A stretch of DNA of 64,000 bases, from assembly GCF_021491915.1 (NCBI RefSeq), contig NZ_CP090836.1:285001-349000 (forward strand), in the 5' to 3' direction. Position numbers and translations under genes: made by a program. Positions within the stretch are counted from its first letter, which is position 1. The number at the start of each line of letters is the position of its first letter. Origin of the DNA: Paracoccus everestensis (lineage in GTDB: Bacteria; Pseudomonadota; Alphaproteobacteria; Rhodobacterales; Rhodobacteraceae). Of the stretch, positions 48,203 to 56,824 are shown piece after piece. A model generated the notes under the pieces. The model made no database searches and had not been told where the DNA came from. It worked only from the letters and a program-made list of their open reading frames with translations.

Positions 48203-49150
48203 ATGACCATCACCATCACGACGGCGCCCTGTTGCTGGGGCGTGGACGATGTCTCGAACCCGAACCTGCCCGATTGGCGGCTGGTTCTGAAGGAGATTGC
48301 GGCGGCGGGTTACGGCGGGCTGGAACTGGGGCCATACGGATACATGCCGCTGGACGCGCCGATGGTATCGGATGCCTTGCGCCAGCATGGGCTGTATGTC
48401 GTGGCGGGCACCATCTTCGACAACCTTGTGGATCCCGCGAACCGCGAGGCGCTGGAACGACAGGCGCACCAGATCTGTGCGGTGATCACGGCGCTTCCAA
48501 AACCGCCCACAGCGCCGGGCCAGCGGTTCGCCGCACCCTATCTGACGGTAATGGACTGGGGGCACGATGCGCGAGATTACGCCGCGGGCCATTCGGACCG
48601 CGCGGTGCGGCTGGACGACGCCGCCTGGGCGGGCATGGTCGCCAACATCCGCGCCATTGCCCGGATCGCGCGGGACGAATACGGCGTCCGCGCCGTGATC
48701 CACCCCCATGCGGGCGGCCATGTCGAATTCGCGGACGAGATCGCGCGGGTCTGCGCCGACATCCCCGCGCCCGTGGCGGGGCTGTGCCTGGACACCGGCC
48801 ACATCGCCTATGCCGGGATGGATCCCGTGGCGGTGCTGGACCGGTACTGGGACCGGCTGGACTACATTCACTTCAAGGACATCGATGCCACGAAATTTGC
48901 GGATGTGATGACCCGCCGCATCCGCTTTTTCAACGCCTGCGCCGAAGGCGTGATGTGTCCCATCGGCGACGGCTGCATCGACTATCCCGCGATCCGGTCG
49001 CTGCTGGAACGGCGCGGCTATGCCGGTTTCATCACCGTCGAGCAGGAACGCGATCCCCGCAATGCCGGGGGATCGCTGGCCGATGTCGCGAAATCCCGCC
49101 GCTATCTGGAAACCAGAGGCTTTGCCGCCACCAAGGAGACGACCCGATGA
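48203..49150 (+). CDS. IolE-like TIM-barrel sugar isomerase/dehydratase
   Basis: A 315-residue TIM-barrel protein of the AP-endonuclease-2 family. ITTAPCCWGVDDVSNPNLPDWRLVLKEIAAAGYGGLELGPYGYMP resembles IolE and related enzymes, with metal-site blocks IHPHAGGHVEFADE, LCLDTGHIAYAG, IHFKDID and ITVEQERDP. The start has GGAGGAAGCCC before it. It is the first gene of a two-gene unit, overlapping the dehydrogenase by four bases (ATGA). The exact reaction is not determined. Confidence 0.85.
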   Translation: MTITITTAPCCWGVDDVSNPNLPDWRLVLKEIAAAGYGGLELGPYGYMPLDAPMVSDALRQHGLYVVAGTIFDNLVDPANREALERQAHQICAVITALPKPPTAPGQRFAAPYLTVMDWGHDARDYAAGHSDRAVRLDDAAWAGMVANIRAIARIARDEYGVRAVIHPHAGGHVEFADEIARVCADIPAPVAGLCLDTGHIAYAGMDPVAVLDRYWDRLDYIHFKDIDATKFADVMTRRIRFFNACAEGVMCPIGDGCIDYPAIRSLLERRGYAGFITVEQERDPRNAGGSLADVAKSRRYLETRGFAATKETTR

Positions 49151-50319
49151 TCGACGGCACGCGCCTGACGAAGAACGCAATCCGATGGGGCATGGTCGGC
49201 GGCGGCAGGGGCAGCCAGATCGGCTATGTCCACCGGTCCGCCGCGATGCGCGACGGCTATTTCGATCTGGTAGCCGGGGCCTTTGACCTGGATCCCGGCC
49301 GGGGCCGGGCCTTCGGGGCCGACCTGGGGCTGGATCCGGATCGCTGCTATCCCGATTGCCAGGCGATGTTCGCGGCCGAATCCGCCCGCCCCGACGGCAT
49401 CCGCTGCGTGACCATCGCCACGCCGAACAACACCCATTACCCGATCACCCGCGCCGCCTTGCTGGCAGGCATCCATGTCATCTGCGAAAAGCCCCTGACC
49501 TTCACCACGGCCGAGGCGCTGGACCTGCAGGCCCTCGCCGCCGAACGCGGTCTGGTCGTGGGCGTCACCTATGGCTATTCCGGCCACCAGATGATCGAGG
49601 AGGCGGCGCGGTTGGTCGCGGATGGCACCTTGGGCGAGATCCGCATTGTTAACCTGCAATTCGCCCACGGCTTTCACAGCGCACCGGTGGAACAGGACAG
49701 CCCCGCCACCCGCTGGCGCGTCGATCCGGCCTTTGCTGGCCCCAGCTATGTCCTGGGGGATCTGGCCACCCATCCGCTGTATATTGCGCAGGTGATCTGC
49801 CCCGATCTGCGCATCAGGCGGCTTCTCTGCACCCGGCAAAGCTTCGTCGCCTCGCGCGCGCCGCTGGAGGATAACGCGACGGTTCTGATGGAATATGACG
49901 GGGGCGCGGTGGGGACGCTGTGGACATCGGCCGTGAATGCCGGGGCGATGCACAGCCAGAAGGTGCGGATCACCGGATCCAGGGGATCGGTCGAATGGTG
50001 GGACGAACACCCCAACCAGTTGCGGCTGGAAATCCAGGGCGAGCCCGCGCGCCTTCTGGACCGGGGGATGCCTTATCTGCACCCGCAGGCGCTGGGCGAT
50101 GACCGTATCGGTGCAGGCCATCCCGAAGGGCTGTTCGAGGCATGGGCCAACCTGCATTCGCGCTTTGCCCAAGCCATCGAGGCGCATGAGGAGGGCGATC
50201 CGTCCCGCGTGGCCCATCTGCGCTATCCCGGCGTCGCGGCGGGGGTCGAGGGCGTCCGCTGGGTGGAACATTGCGTCCGGTCCGCGGATGGGGGCGGCGT
50301 CTGGGTGGATTATGCCTGA
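49147..50319 (+). CDS. Gfo/Idh/MocA family dehydrogenase
   Basis: A 390-residue member of the long Gfo/Idh/MocA type: IRWGMVGGGRGSQIGYVHRSAAMRDGYFDLVAGAFD at the start, TIATPNNTHYPITRAALLAGIHVICEKPLTFT, VTYGYSGHQMIEEA, and GDLATHPLYIAQVI for the catalytic region. The start at 49147 is chosen by family similarity and the ATGA overlap with the preceding stop; the frame is open far upstream through the preceding gene's DNA. It probably works with the TIM-barrel enzyme on one polyol or keto-sugar. Confidence 0.88.
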   Translation: MIDGTRLTKNAIRWGMVGGGRGSQIGYVHRSAAMRDGYFDLVAGAFDLDPGRGRAFGADLGLDPDRCYPDCQAMFAAESARPDGIRCVTIATPNNTHYPITRAALLAGIHVICEKPLTFTTAEALDLQALAAERGLVVGVTYGYSGHQMIEEAARLVADGTLGEIRIVNLQFAHGFHSAPVEQDSPATRWRVDPAFAGPSYVLGDLATHPLYIAQVICPDLRIRRLLCTRQSFVASRAPLEDNATVLMEYDGGAVGTLWTSAVNAGAMHSQKVRITGSRGSVEWWDEHPNQLRLEIQGEPARLLDRGMPYLHPQALGDDRIGAGHPEGLFEAWANLHSRFAQAIEAHEEGDPSRVAHLRYPGVAAGVEGVRWVEHCVRSADGGGVWVDYA

Positions 50320-50354
50320 CAGCCGGGGTTGTCCCCGGCCGTCAGGGCTGTGGT

Positions 50355-51401
50355 TCACGCCATCGTGGCGATGTCCATGACAAAGCGGTATTTCACGTCG
50401 CCCTTCAGCATCCGTTCGTAAGCCTGCTCGATCTCATCGGCGCGGATCATCTCGATATCGGCGGTGATGCCGTGCTGGGCGCAGAAATCCAGCATTTCCT
50501 GGGTTTCCGGGATGCCGCCGATCAGGGATCCGGCAAGGCTGCGGCGGCGCATGATCAGGTTGAAGACATTGGGCGAGGGATGGGGCGTCGCGGGCGCGCC
50601 CACCAGCGTCATGGTGCCGTCGCGCTTCAGCAACGCCAGGAACGCGTCCAGGTCATGGGGCGCGGCGACCGTGTTCAGGATGAAATCGAAGCTTTGGGCA
50701 TGGGCCGCCATCTCCTCGGCATTCCTGGACACGATCACTTCGTCCGCGCCCAGGGCCTTGGCGGCCTCGCGCTTGTCGGGCGAGGTTGTGAAGGCCACCA
50801 CATGGGCGCCCATCGCGTGCGCCAGCTTTACGCCCATATGGCCCAAGCCCCCGATGCCGACGATGCCGACCTTCTTGCCCGGTCCCGCGCCCCAGTGACG
50901 CAGCGGCGAATAGGTGGTGATGCCCGCGCACAGCAGCGGGGCCACGGCGGCCAGCTGATCCTCTGGGTGGGTGATGCGCAGGACGAAGCGTTCATGGACC
51001 ACGATCGCCTGGGAATAGCCGCCCAGCGTATGGCCCGGCGCGTCGGCGGTCGGACCGTTATAGGTGCCGACCATGCCGTCGCAGTAATTCTCCAGCCCTT
51101 CGGCGCAGTCGGGGCAACCCTGGCAGCTGTCCACGATGCAGCCGACGCCGACCAGATCGCCCGGCTTGTGGCTGGTGACGTGGGTGCCGACCTCGGTCAC
51201 GCGGCCCACGATCTCGTGGCCCGGGACGCAGGGATACAGCGTGCCTGCCCATTCGCTGCGCACCTGGTGCAGGTCGGAATGGCAGATGCCGCAAAAGACG
51301 ATCTGGATCGCCACGTCATGGGCACCCACGTCGCGGCGGGTGATCTCCATCGGGCCAAGGGGCTGGTCGGCGGCATGGGTTCCAACGGCATGAACGGTCA
51401 T
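50355..51401 (-). CDS. zinc-dependent alcohol dehydrogenase
   Basis: A 348-residue medium-chain dehydrogenase of the cinnamyl-alcohol/YahK type. Catalytic zinc ligands are Cys37 in FCGICHSDLH, His62-Glu63 and Cys158; structural zinc ligands are Cys93, 96, 99 and 107 in CQGCPDCAEGLENYC. The cofactor motif GIGGLGHMG is at 182-190, followed by FTTSPDKREAAKALGAD, suggesting NADP. The start TVHAVGTHAADQ with AAAGGA upstream is preferred over an ATG 25 codons earlier. It stands as a single gene. Confidence 0.92.
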   Translation of the reverse strand: MTVHAVGTHAADQPLGPMEITRRDVGAHDVAIQIVFCGICHSDLHQVRSEWAGTLYPCVPGHEIVGRVTEVGTHVTSHKPGDLVGVGCIVDSCQGCPDCAEGLENYCDGMVGTYNGPTADAPGHTLGGYSQAIVVHERFVLRITHPEDQLAAVAPLLCAGITTYSPLRHWGAGPGKKVGIVGIGGLGHMGVKLAHAMGAHVVAFTTSPDKREAAKALGADEVIVSRNAEEMAAHAQSFDFILNTVAAPHDLDAFLALLKRDGTMTLVGAPATPHPSPNVFNLIMRRRSLAGSLIGGIPETQEMLDFCAQHGITADIEMIRADEIEQAYERMLKGDVKYRFVMDIATMA

Positions 51402-51444
51402 GACAATATCCTTTCGGGGATTTTGCGAAGGGGATGACAGTGCC

Positions 51445-52501
51445 TTATCGCGGCCATTTGGACCAGCGAAAATCATAAGCGGGCAGGGTGGCTTTCAGAT
51501 GTCCGTCATCGGTGGACAACGGATCGCCCAGAAGAACCGAGCCCTCGCCCCGGCACGATGCCCCCAGATCCAGATCCAGGGGCGCGGGCTTGGCCGACAG
51601 GTTGTGGATCACGACAAGGTCATGGTCGGCGGCGGCATATCGCAGGGCGATCACGCTGTCCGGCGCATCGCCGATGGGGCGGCATTCGCGGCGGCCGATG
51701 CCGGGATGGGCCAGGCGGATCGCTGCCAAGCGCGCGACCAGGTTCAGCAGCGATCCATCATCCGCCCATTGGGCTTCGGCATTGACGGCGCCGGGACCGA
51801 AATCGCCCGTCACCAGGGCTTGGGTCAATTGCGCCTTGGGGGCGGTGGAAAAGCCGCCGTTGCGGCCCTTGGTCCACTGCATCGGGCTGCGCACGGCGTT
51901 GCGGCCCTTTTGCGACAGATCCTCGCCCATCCCGATCTCGTCGCCATAGCAGATCAGGGGGGCGCCAGGCATGGCGAACAGCAGGCTGAAGGCAAGGCGC
52001 AACCTTGGCCCATCGCCCCCCAGCATCGCCGCCAGGCGGCGCAGGCCGCGCCCGAAGATGCGCATGGCGTCGTCCGCGCCAAGGGCATCCATGGTGTCGC
52101 GGAAGGCGTCCGGGTCCAGCCGTTCCAGGTTGGCCTCGTCGGGCATCGTGGCGGGCCGACAGGAACCACGGATGCCGGTCCGAGGTGTGCTGCGCCACCA
52201 GATCCAGGATCACGCGGATGCCGCGCGCCCCGGCGCCGGTCACAAAGGCCAGGAAGTCGTCGAAGGTGCCGTATCGCGGATTGACCTGCAGGTAATCGGT
52301 GATGTCATAGCCGTTGTCGCGGTTGGTCGCGGGATGGAAGGGCCGCAGCCAGATGCAGGTCACGCCCAACCGGGCGAGGTGGTCCAGCCTGTCCGTCAGC
52401 CCCGCGAAATCGCCGATCCCGTCGCCGTTGCCGTCGCAAAAGCGTTCCACGTCCACGCCATAGATGACCGCGTTCTTCCATCACTCGCCCGTCTCGGCCA
52501 T
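51445..52501 (-). pseudogene. GH13 alpha-amylase/trehalose-synthase-like gene, decayed
   Basis: Parts of a GH13 enzyme are readable in two frames. The N-terminal part (NAVIYGVDVERFCDGNGDGIGDFAGLTDRLDHLARLGVTCIWLRPFHPATNRDNGYDITDY to LDLVAQHTSDRHPWFLSAR) ends near 52160; the C-terminal part (FSLLFAMPGAPLICYGDEIGMGEDLSQ...) starts about 52146 in another frame. The 200 or more residues between them, including the catalytic nucleophile, are deleted. In addition, codon 7 of the likely original start (ATG 52501) is TGA where relatives have Trp. It cannot make an active enzyme. Confidence 0.85.
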
Positions 52502-52611
52502 GCCCGTCCCTTTTCGTGCCACAGCGCAAGCCGCCAGATGCGGGAATTGTTCCGCGCGGGAACTTCCCGCCGGGTCGGGGGCTTGCACTGGGACGGATGA
52601 CGGGATCTGCC

Positions 52612-53562
52612 ATGACGCGCATCGGATACCACGCTTCTCACGAACAGTTCGACCCGCGCACCTTGCGCGACCTTGCGGTCCGGGCCGAGGCGGCGGGCTT
52701 TGCCGCGATCAAGTGTTCAGACCATATCCAGCCCTGGAGCGCGCGTCAGGGCCAGTCCGGCCATGCCTGGGTCTGGCTGGGGGCGGCGATGGCGGCAACC
52801 ACGGTTCCCTTCGGCAACATTTCCGCGCCGGGATACCGCTATCACCCGGCCGTGATGGCCCAGGCGGTAGCAACGCTGGGGCAGATGTTCCCGGGCCGGT
52901 TCTGGGTGGCCCTGGGCACGGGCGAGGCGCTGAACGAGGCGATGACGGGCATGGCCTGGCCTGATAAGCCCGAACGCAATGCCCGCCTGCGGGAATGCTT
53001 TGACGTGATGCACGCCCTGCTGCGGGGCGAAACCGTGACCCATCGCGGCCGCATCACCGTGGTCGAGGGGCGGTTGTGGTCGTTGCCCGATGCGCCGCCG
53101 CCCCTGTTCGGCGCCGCCGCGACGCCCGAGACGGCGCGTTACCTGGGCGGCTGGGCCGAAGGGCTGCTGACCCTGGGCGGCGATCCCGACAAGGTGGCCA
53201 AGGTGATCGCCGCGTTCCGCGACGGCGGCGGAGAGGGCAAGCCCGTCCATATCCAGCACACCATGTCCTGGGCCGAAACGCCCGATCAGGCCATGGCCAA
53301 CGCCCTGGACCAGTGGGCGCCGGTCGCGATCGGAGGCGAGATCAACTGGGACATCCGCCGCCCGTCCGATTTCGACCTTCTGGGGCAGTTCGTCGGCCCC
53401 GACCGGATCGGCCGGTCAGTGCGCGTCTCGGCCGATCCGGGGCTGCACCGCGCCGACCTGCAGGCGCTTTCCGGCCTGGGCGCGGATACGGTCTTTCTTC
53501 ATAATGTCGGGCGCAACCAGGAAGCCTTTATCGACATGGCCGCGCGCGAATTGCTGGGGTGA
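52612..53562 (+). CDS. luciferase-like (LLM) flavin-dependent oxidoreductase
   Basis: A 316-residue bacterial luciferase-like TIM-barrel oxidoreductase, close to the TIGR03885-type non-F420 group: RIGYHASHEQFDPRTLRDLAVRAEAAGFAAIKCSDHIQPWSARQGQSGHAWVWLGA, then FWVALGTGEALNE and LFGAAATPETARYLGGWAEGLLT. Substrate unknown. An ATG five codons upstream is also in frame. It is divergent from the decayed GH13 gene, 111 bp away. Confidence 0.85.
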   Translation: MTRIGYHASHEQFDPRTLRDLAVRAEAAGFAAIKCSDHIQPWSARQGQSGHAWVWLGAAMAATTVPFGNISAPGYRYHPAVMAQAVATLGQMFPGRFWVALGTGEALNEAMTGMAWPDKPERNARLRECFDVMHALLRGETVTHRGRITVVEGRLWSLPDAPPPLFGAAATPETARYLGGWAEGLLTLGGDPDKVAKVIAAFRDGGGEGKPVHIQHTMSWAETPDQAMANALDQWAPVAIGGEINWDIRRPSDFDLLGQFVGPDRIGRSVRVSADPGLHRADLQALSGLGADTVFLHNVGRNQEAFIDMAARELLG

Positions 53563-53583
53563 CGCCTGCCGCGGGACACGCCC

Positions 53584-55242
53584 CTACAGCTTGTCCCGCC
53601 AGCGGTTCACCAAGGGATAACGGCGGTCCAGCCAGAAGGCGCGGGTCGAAATCCTCGGCCCCGGCGCGGCCTGATACCGCTTCCATTCGCTGCCATACAG
53701 CAGACGTTCCACGTTGCGCACCGTATCCGCGTCAAAGCCCTGATCGACCAGATCGGCCAGCGACAGATCCTTTTCGACAAGCCCTTCCAGGATCGCGTCC
53801 AGGATTTCATAAGGGGGCAGGGAATCCTGGTCCACCTGATCGGGACGCAGTTCCGCCGAAGGCGGCTTCGTGATGATCCGGGGCGGGATCACTTCGCCCG
53901 CCGGTCCCATCATCCAGTCGCGATGGTTGGCGTTGCGCCAGCGGCAGGTCTGGAACACGCGGGTCTTGTACAGATCCTTGATCGGATTGTATCCGCCCGC
54001 CATGTCGCCATAGATCGTTGCATAGCCCACGCCCACCTCGGACTTGTTGCCGGTGGTCAGCAGCATTCCCCCGAACTTGTTGGAAATGGCCATCAGCATC
54101 ACCCCGCGCAGGCGGGACTGGATGTTTTCCTCGGTAATGTCAGGTTGCGTGCCTTCCATCAGATGGGCCAGGGCGTCGGACACCGCGTCGCGGGCACCGT
54201 CGATGCGGACCGTGTCCAGCCGGGTTCCAAGACGGGCCGCGCAATCGGCCGCGTCGTCCAGGCTGGTCTGGGACGTATATTCGCTGGGCAGCATCACGCA
54301 ATGGACGTTTTCCGGCCCGACGGCGTCGGCGGCGATGGTCGCCACAAGCGCGGAATCGATCCCCCCGGACAGGCCCAGCACCACCCTGGAAAAGCCCGAC
54401 TTGCGCATGTATTCGCGCAGGCCCAGCATCATCGCCATGTAATCCTGTTCCCATTCGTCGGGCTGGGGGGCCATTTCGCCCGGTTCGGCCCGCCAGCCGT
54501 CGCCCGTCAGGGTGAAATCGACATGGGCCAGCATCTCTTGGAAGGGGGGAAGCTGCACGACCTTGTGGCCGCCGGGATTCAGCACGAAGCTTGCGCCGTC
54601 ATACAACTGGTCGTCCTGTCCGCCGACCATGTTGACGTAAACCAGCGGCAGCCCGGTTTCGACGACGCGGGCGACCATATGGCCCATGCGCAGGTCCAGC
54701 TTGTTCCTGTGATAGGGCGAGCCGTTGGGCACCACCAGGATCTCGGCCCCCGTCTCGGCCAGGGTTTCCGCCACGTCGGGGGCCCAGCCGTCCTCGCAGA
54801 TGGGCGATCCGATGCGCGCGCCCGCCACCGGATAAGGACCGCTGATCGGTCCGCTGTCGAACAGGCGCAACTCGTCGAACAACTGCTTGTGGGGCAGGCG
54901 GTGCTTCAGCACGCGGGCCACCAGTTCGCCGTCCTTGAAGACCCAATAGGCGTTGTAGAGCATGTCGCGGTCGGCCCAGGGTCCGCCGATGCCGATGGCG
55001 GGACCGCCGGTGCAGGCCGCGCCCAGGGTTCGGATCGCGTCCTCGGCCTGGCGGGTGAAGGCGGGCTTCAGCACCAGATCCTGGGTCTGGTATCCGGTGA
55101 TGAACATCTCGGGCAGGGCCAGCATGTCGGCCCCTGCCTCCTTCGCGGCGGCCCAGGCCTCGCGGGCCTTGGCGGCGTTGCCCGGCAGGTCGCCCACGGT
55201 GGGGTTCAGCTGGCCGATGGTCAGGCGGAAACGGTTCGTCAT
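53584..55242 (-). CDS. nadE: glutamine-dependent NAD+ synthetase
   Basis: NadE amidates deamido-NAD to NAD using ammonia from glutamine. The 552-residue protein has an N-terminal nitrilase-type amidase domain with Glu45 (LPEMF), Lys113 (KHRLPH) and Cys149 (GSPICEDGW), and a C-terminal synthetase domain with the ATP-pyrophosphatase loop LSGGIDSA at 291-298 and TTGNKSEVGVGYATIYGDMAGGYNPIKDLYKT. All catalytic residues are present. The start TNRFRLTIGQLNPTVGD fits the family. Confidence 0.96.
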   Translation of the reverse strand: MTNRFRLTIGQLNPTVGDLPGNAAKAREAWAAAKEAGADMLALPEMFITGYQTQDLVLKPAFTRQAEDAIRTLGAACTGGPAIGIGGPWADRDMLYNAYWVFKDGELVARVLKHRLPHKQLFDELRLFDSGPISGPYPVAGARIGSPICEDGWAPDVAETLAETGAEILVVPNGSPYHRNKLDLRMGHMVARVVETGLPLVYVNMVGGQDDQLYDGASFVLNPGGHKVVQLPPFQEMLAHVDFTLTGDGWRAEPGEMAPQPDEWEQDYMAMMLGLREYMRKSGFSRVVLGLSGGIDSALVATIAADAVGPENVHCVMLPSEYTSQTSLDDAADCAARLGTRLDTVRIDGARDAVSDALAHLMEGTQPDITEENIQSRLRGVMLMAISNKFGGMLLTTGNKSEVGVGYATIYGDMAGGYNPIKDLYKTRVFQTCRWRNANHRDWMMGPAGEVIPPRIITKPPSAELRPDQVDQDSLPPYEILDAILEGLVEKDLSLADLVDQGFDADTVRNVERLLYGSEWKRYQAAPGPRISTRAFWLDRRYPLVNRWRDKL

Positions 55243-55367
55243 GGTGCTTTGCCCCTGGTCCTTGTGGGAATCGTGATAGGCGATGGTGCGCATAAGGAAA
55301 AGTCGGGCTTTGCGCCGGGGGTTCCACTGCGCTAGACCATGGGCAAAAGACAAAGGGCATTGTGGCG

Positions 55368-56816
55368 ATGAAGGCGGCAAGTTGGGCGGCGGTCGTGGCG
55401 CTGTTGGCGGGGTCTGCGGCAGCGGACGCGCAGGTCGTCACCAAGCAATACGACGACGGCGGCGTTTATGAAGGCACCTTCCGCAACGGCCGCCAGCACG
55501 GCCAGGGCAGCTATCAGTTGCCCAACGGCTATCGCTATGAAGGCGACTGGGTCGAGGGCGAGATCCTGGGCCAGGGCCGTGCCACCTTTCCCAACGGTTC
55601 GGTCTATGAAGGCCAGTTCGCCGAAGGCAAGCCCAACGGCACGGGCACCATCACCTATGCCGATGGCGGCACCTATCAGGGCGACTGGGTCGCCGGAGAG
55701 ATCACCGGCAAGGGCGAGGCGCGCTATGCCAACGGGTCGGTCTATGTCGGTGATTTCGTCAAGGGCCTGCACCAGGGCCGCGGCGTGCTGACCCAGTCCA
55801 ACGGCTATCGCTATGAAGGCGACTGGAATGCGGGCGTCAAGGAAGGTCAGGGCAAGATCACCTATCCCGACGGCGCGGTCTATGAAGGCGGGATGCTGGC
55901 CGGGCAGCGGGCGGGCAAGGGCCGGCTGACCATGGCCGACGGGCTGGTGTATGACGGCATCTGGTCGGCCGGGCAGATGTCCGGCACCGGCGTCCTGGTC
56001 CAGGGATCGGGCGACCGCTACGAGGGCCAGATGCTGAACGGCAGGCGGGAAGGCCAGGGGGTTGCCACCTATGCCAATGGCGATGTTTATGACGGCGCCT
56101 TCAAATCCGACCGGCGCCACGGGCAGGGCACCTTTACCGGCATCGACGGCTATGTTTATGCCGGCCAGTGGGTGGAAGGCCGGATGGAGGGGCAGGGCCG
56201 GATCACCTATCCCGATGGTTCGATCTACCAGGGGCAGATGAAGGCCGACCGCCCCGATGGCCGGGGCAAGATCACCTATCCCGACGGCGCGACCTATGAA
56301 GGCCAGTGGTCCCAAGGCGTGATCGAGGGCGAGGGCAAGGCCACCTATGCCAATGGCATGGTCTATGAGGGTGGTTTCAGGAACGCCCGCAACCATGGCC
56401 AAGGGCGCATGACCTATCCCGATGGTTATGTTTACACCGGCGCTTGGGCAGACGGCCAGCGCCACGGCGAAGGCCAGGCCACCTATGCCGACGGCACGGT
56501 CTATACCGGCGGCTTCGTCAACGGGTTGCGTGAAGGCCCGGGCAAGCTGACCACGCCCGACGGCTTTGTTTATGAAGGCGGCTGGAAGGCCGGGGAAATC
56601 GACGGCCAGGGCGTCGCGACCTATGCCAGCGGAGACCGCTATGAAGGATATTTCGTGGCGGGCAAGCGCCAGGGCCAAGGCGTGATGCGCTATGCCAGCG
56701 GAGAGGTGGCGTCAGGCGAATGGAACCAGAACCGGCTGGTGGAAAGCGGTCCGGCACCTGCCCCCGAGGCGACCGAGACCCCGGCAATGCCTTCTGAAGC
56801 CCCCACGACTCCGTAG
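55368..56816 (+). CDS. exported MORN-repeat protein
   Basis: The 482-residue product has a signal peptide (MKAASWAAVVALLAGSAAADA) and then about eighteen 23-residue MORN repeats from residue 30 to 450, each of the form YEGxWxxGxxxGxGxxTYPDG. A Pro/Glu/Thr-rich tail of about 30 residues ends the protein. MORN repeats form an extended beta-structure that binds proteins or lipids. The start is ATG 55368; a GTG two codons earlier is possible. The stop lies eight bases before the IS66-type element, and no partner gene is evident. Confidence 0.9.
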   Translation: MKAASWAAVVALLAGSAAADAQVVTKQYDDGGVYEGTFRNGRQHGQGSYQLPNGYRYEGDWVEGEILGQGRATFPNGSVYEGQFAEGKPNGTGTITYADGGTYQGDWVAGEITGKGEARYANGSVYVGDFVKGLHQGRGVLTQSNGYRYEGDWNAGVKEGQGKITYPDGAVYEGGMLAGQRAGKGRLTMADGLVYDGIWSAGQMSGTGVLVQGSGDRYEGQMLNGRREGQGVATYANGDVYDGAFKSDRRHGQGTFTGIDGYVYAGQWVEGRMEGQGRITYPDGSIYQGQMKADRPDGRGKITYPDGATYEGQWSQGVIEGEGKATYANGMVYEGGFRNARNHGQGRMTYPDGYVYTGAWADGQRHGEGQATYADGTVYTGGFVNGLREGPGKLTTPDGFVYEGGWKAGEIDGQGVATYASGDRYEGYFVAGKRQGQGVMRYASGEVASGEWNQNRLVESGPAPAPEATETPAMPSEAPTTP

Positions 56817-56824
56817 GGGGGGAG

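Noticed and set aside
55440..56700. Periodic DNA repeats of about 69 bp that could suggest a CRISPR or tandem satellite
   Set aside because: The period equals 23 codons and the repeats are in frame as MORN units; the DNA copies vary at synonymous positions, so they are coding repeats.
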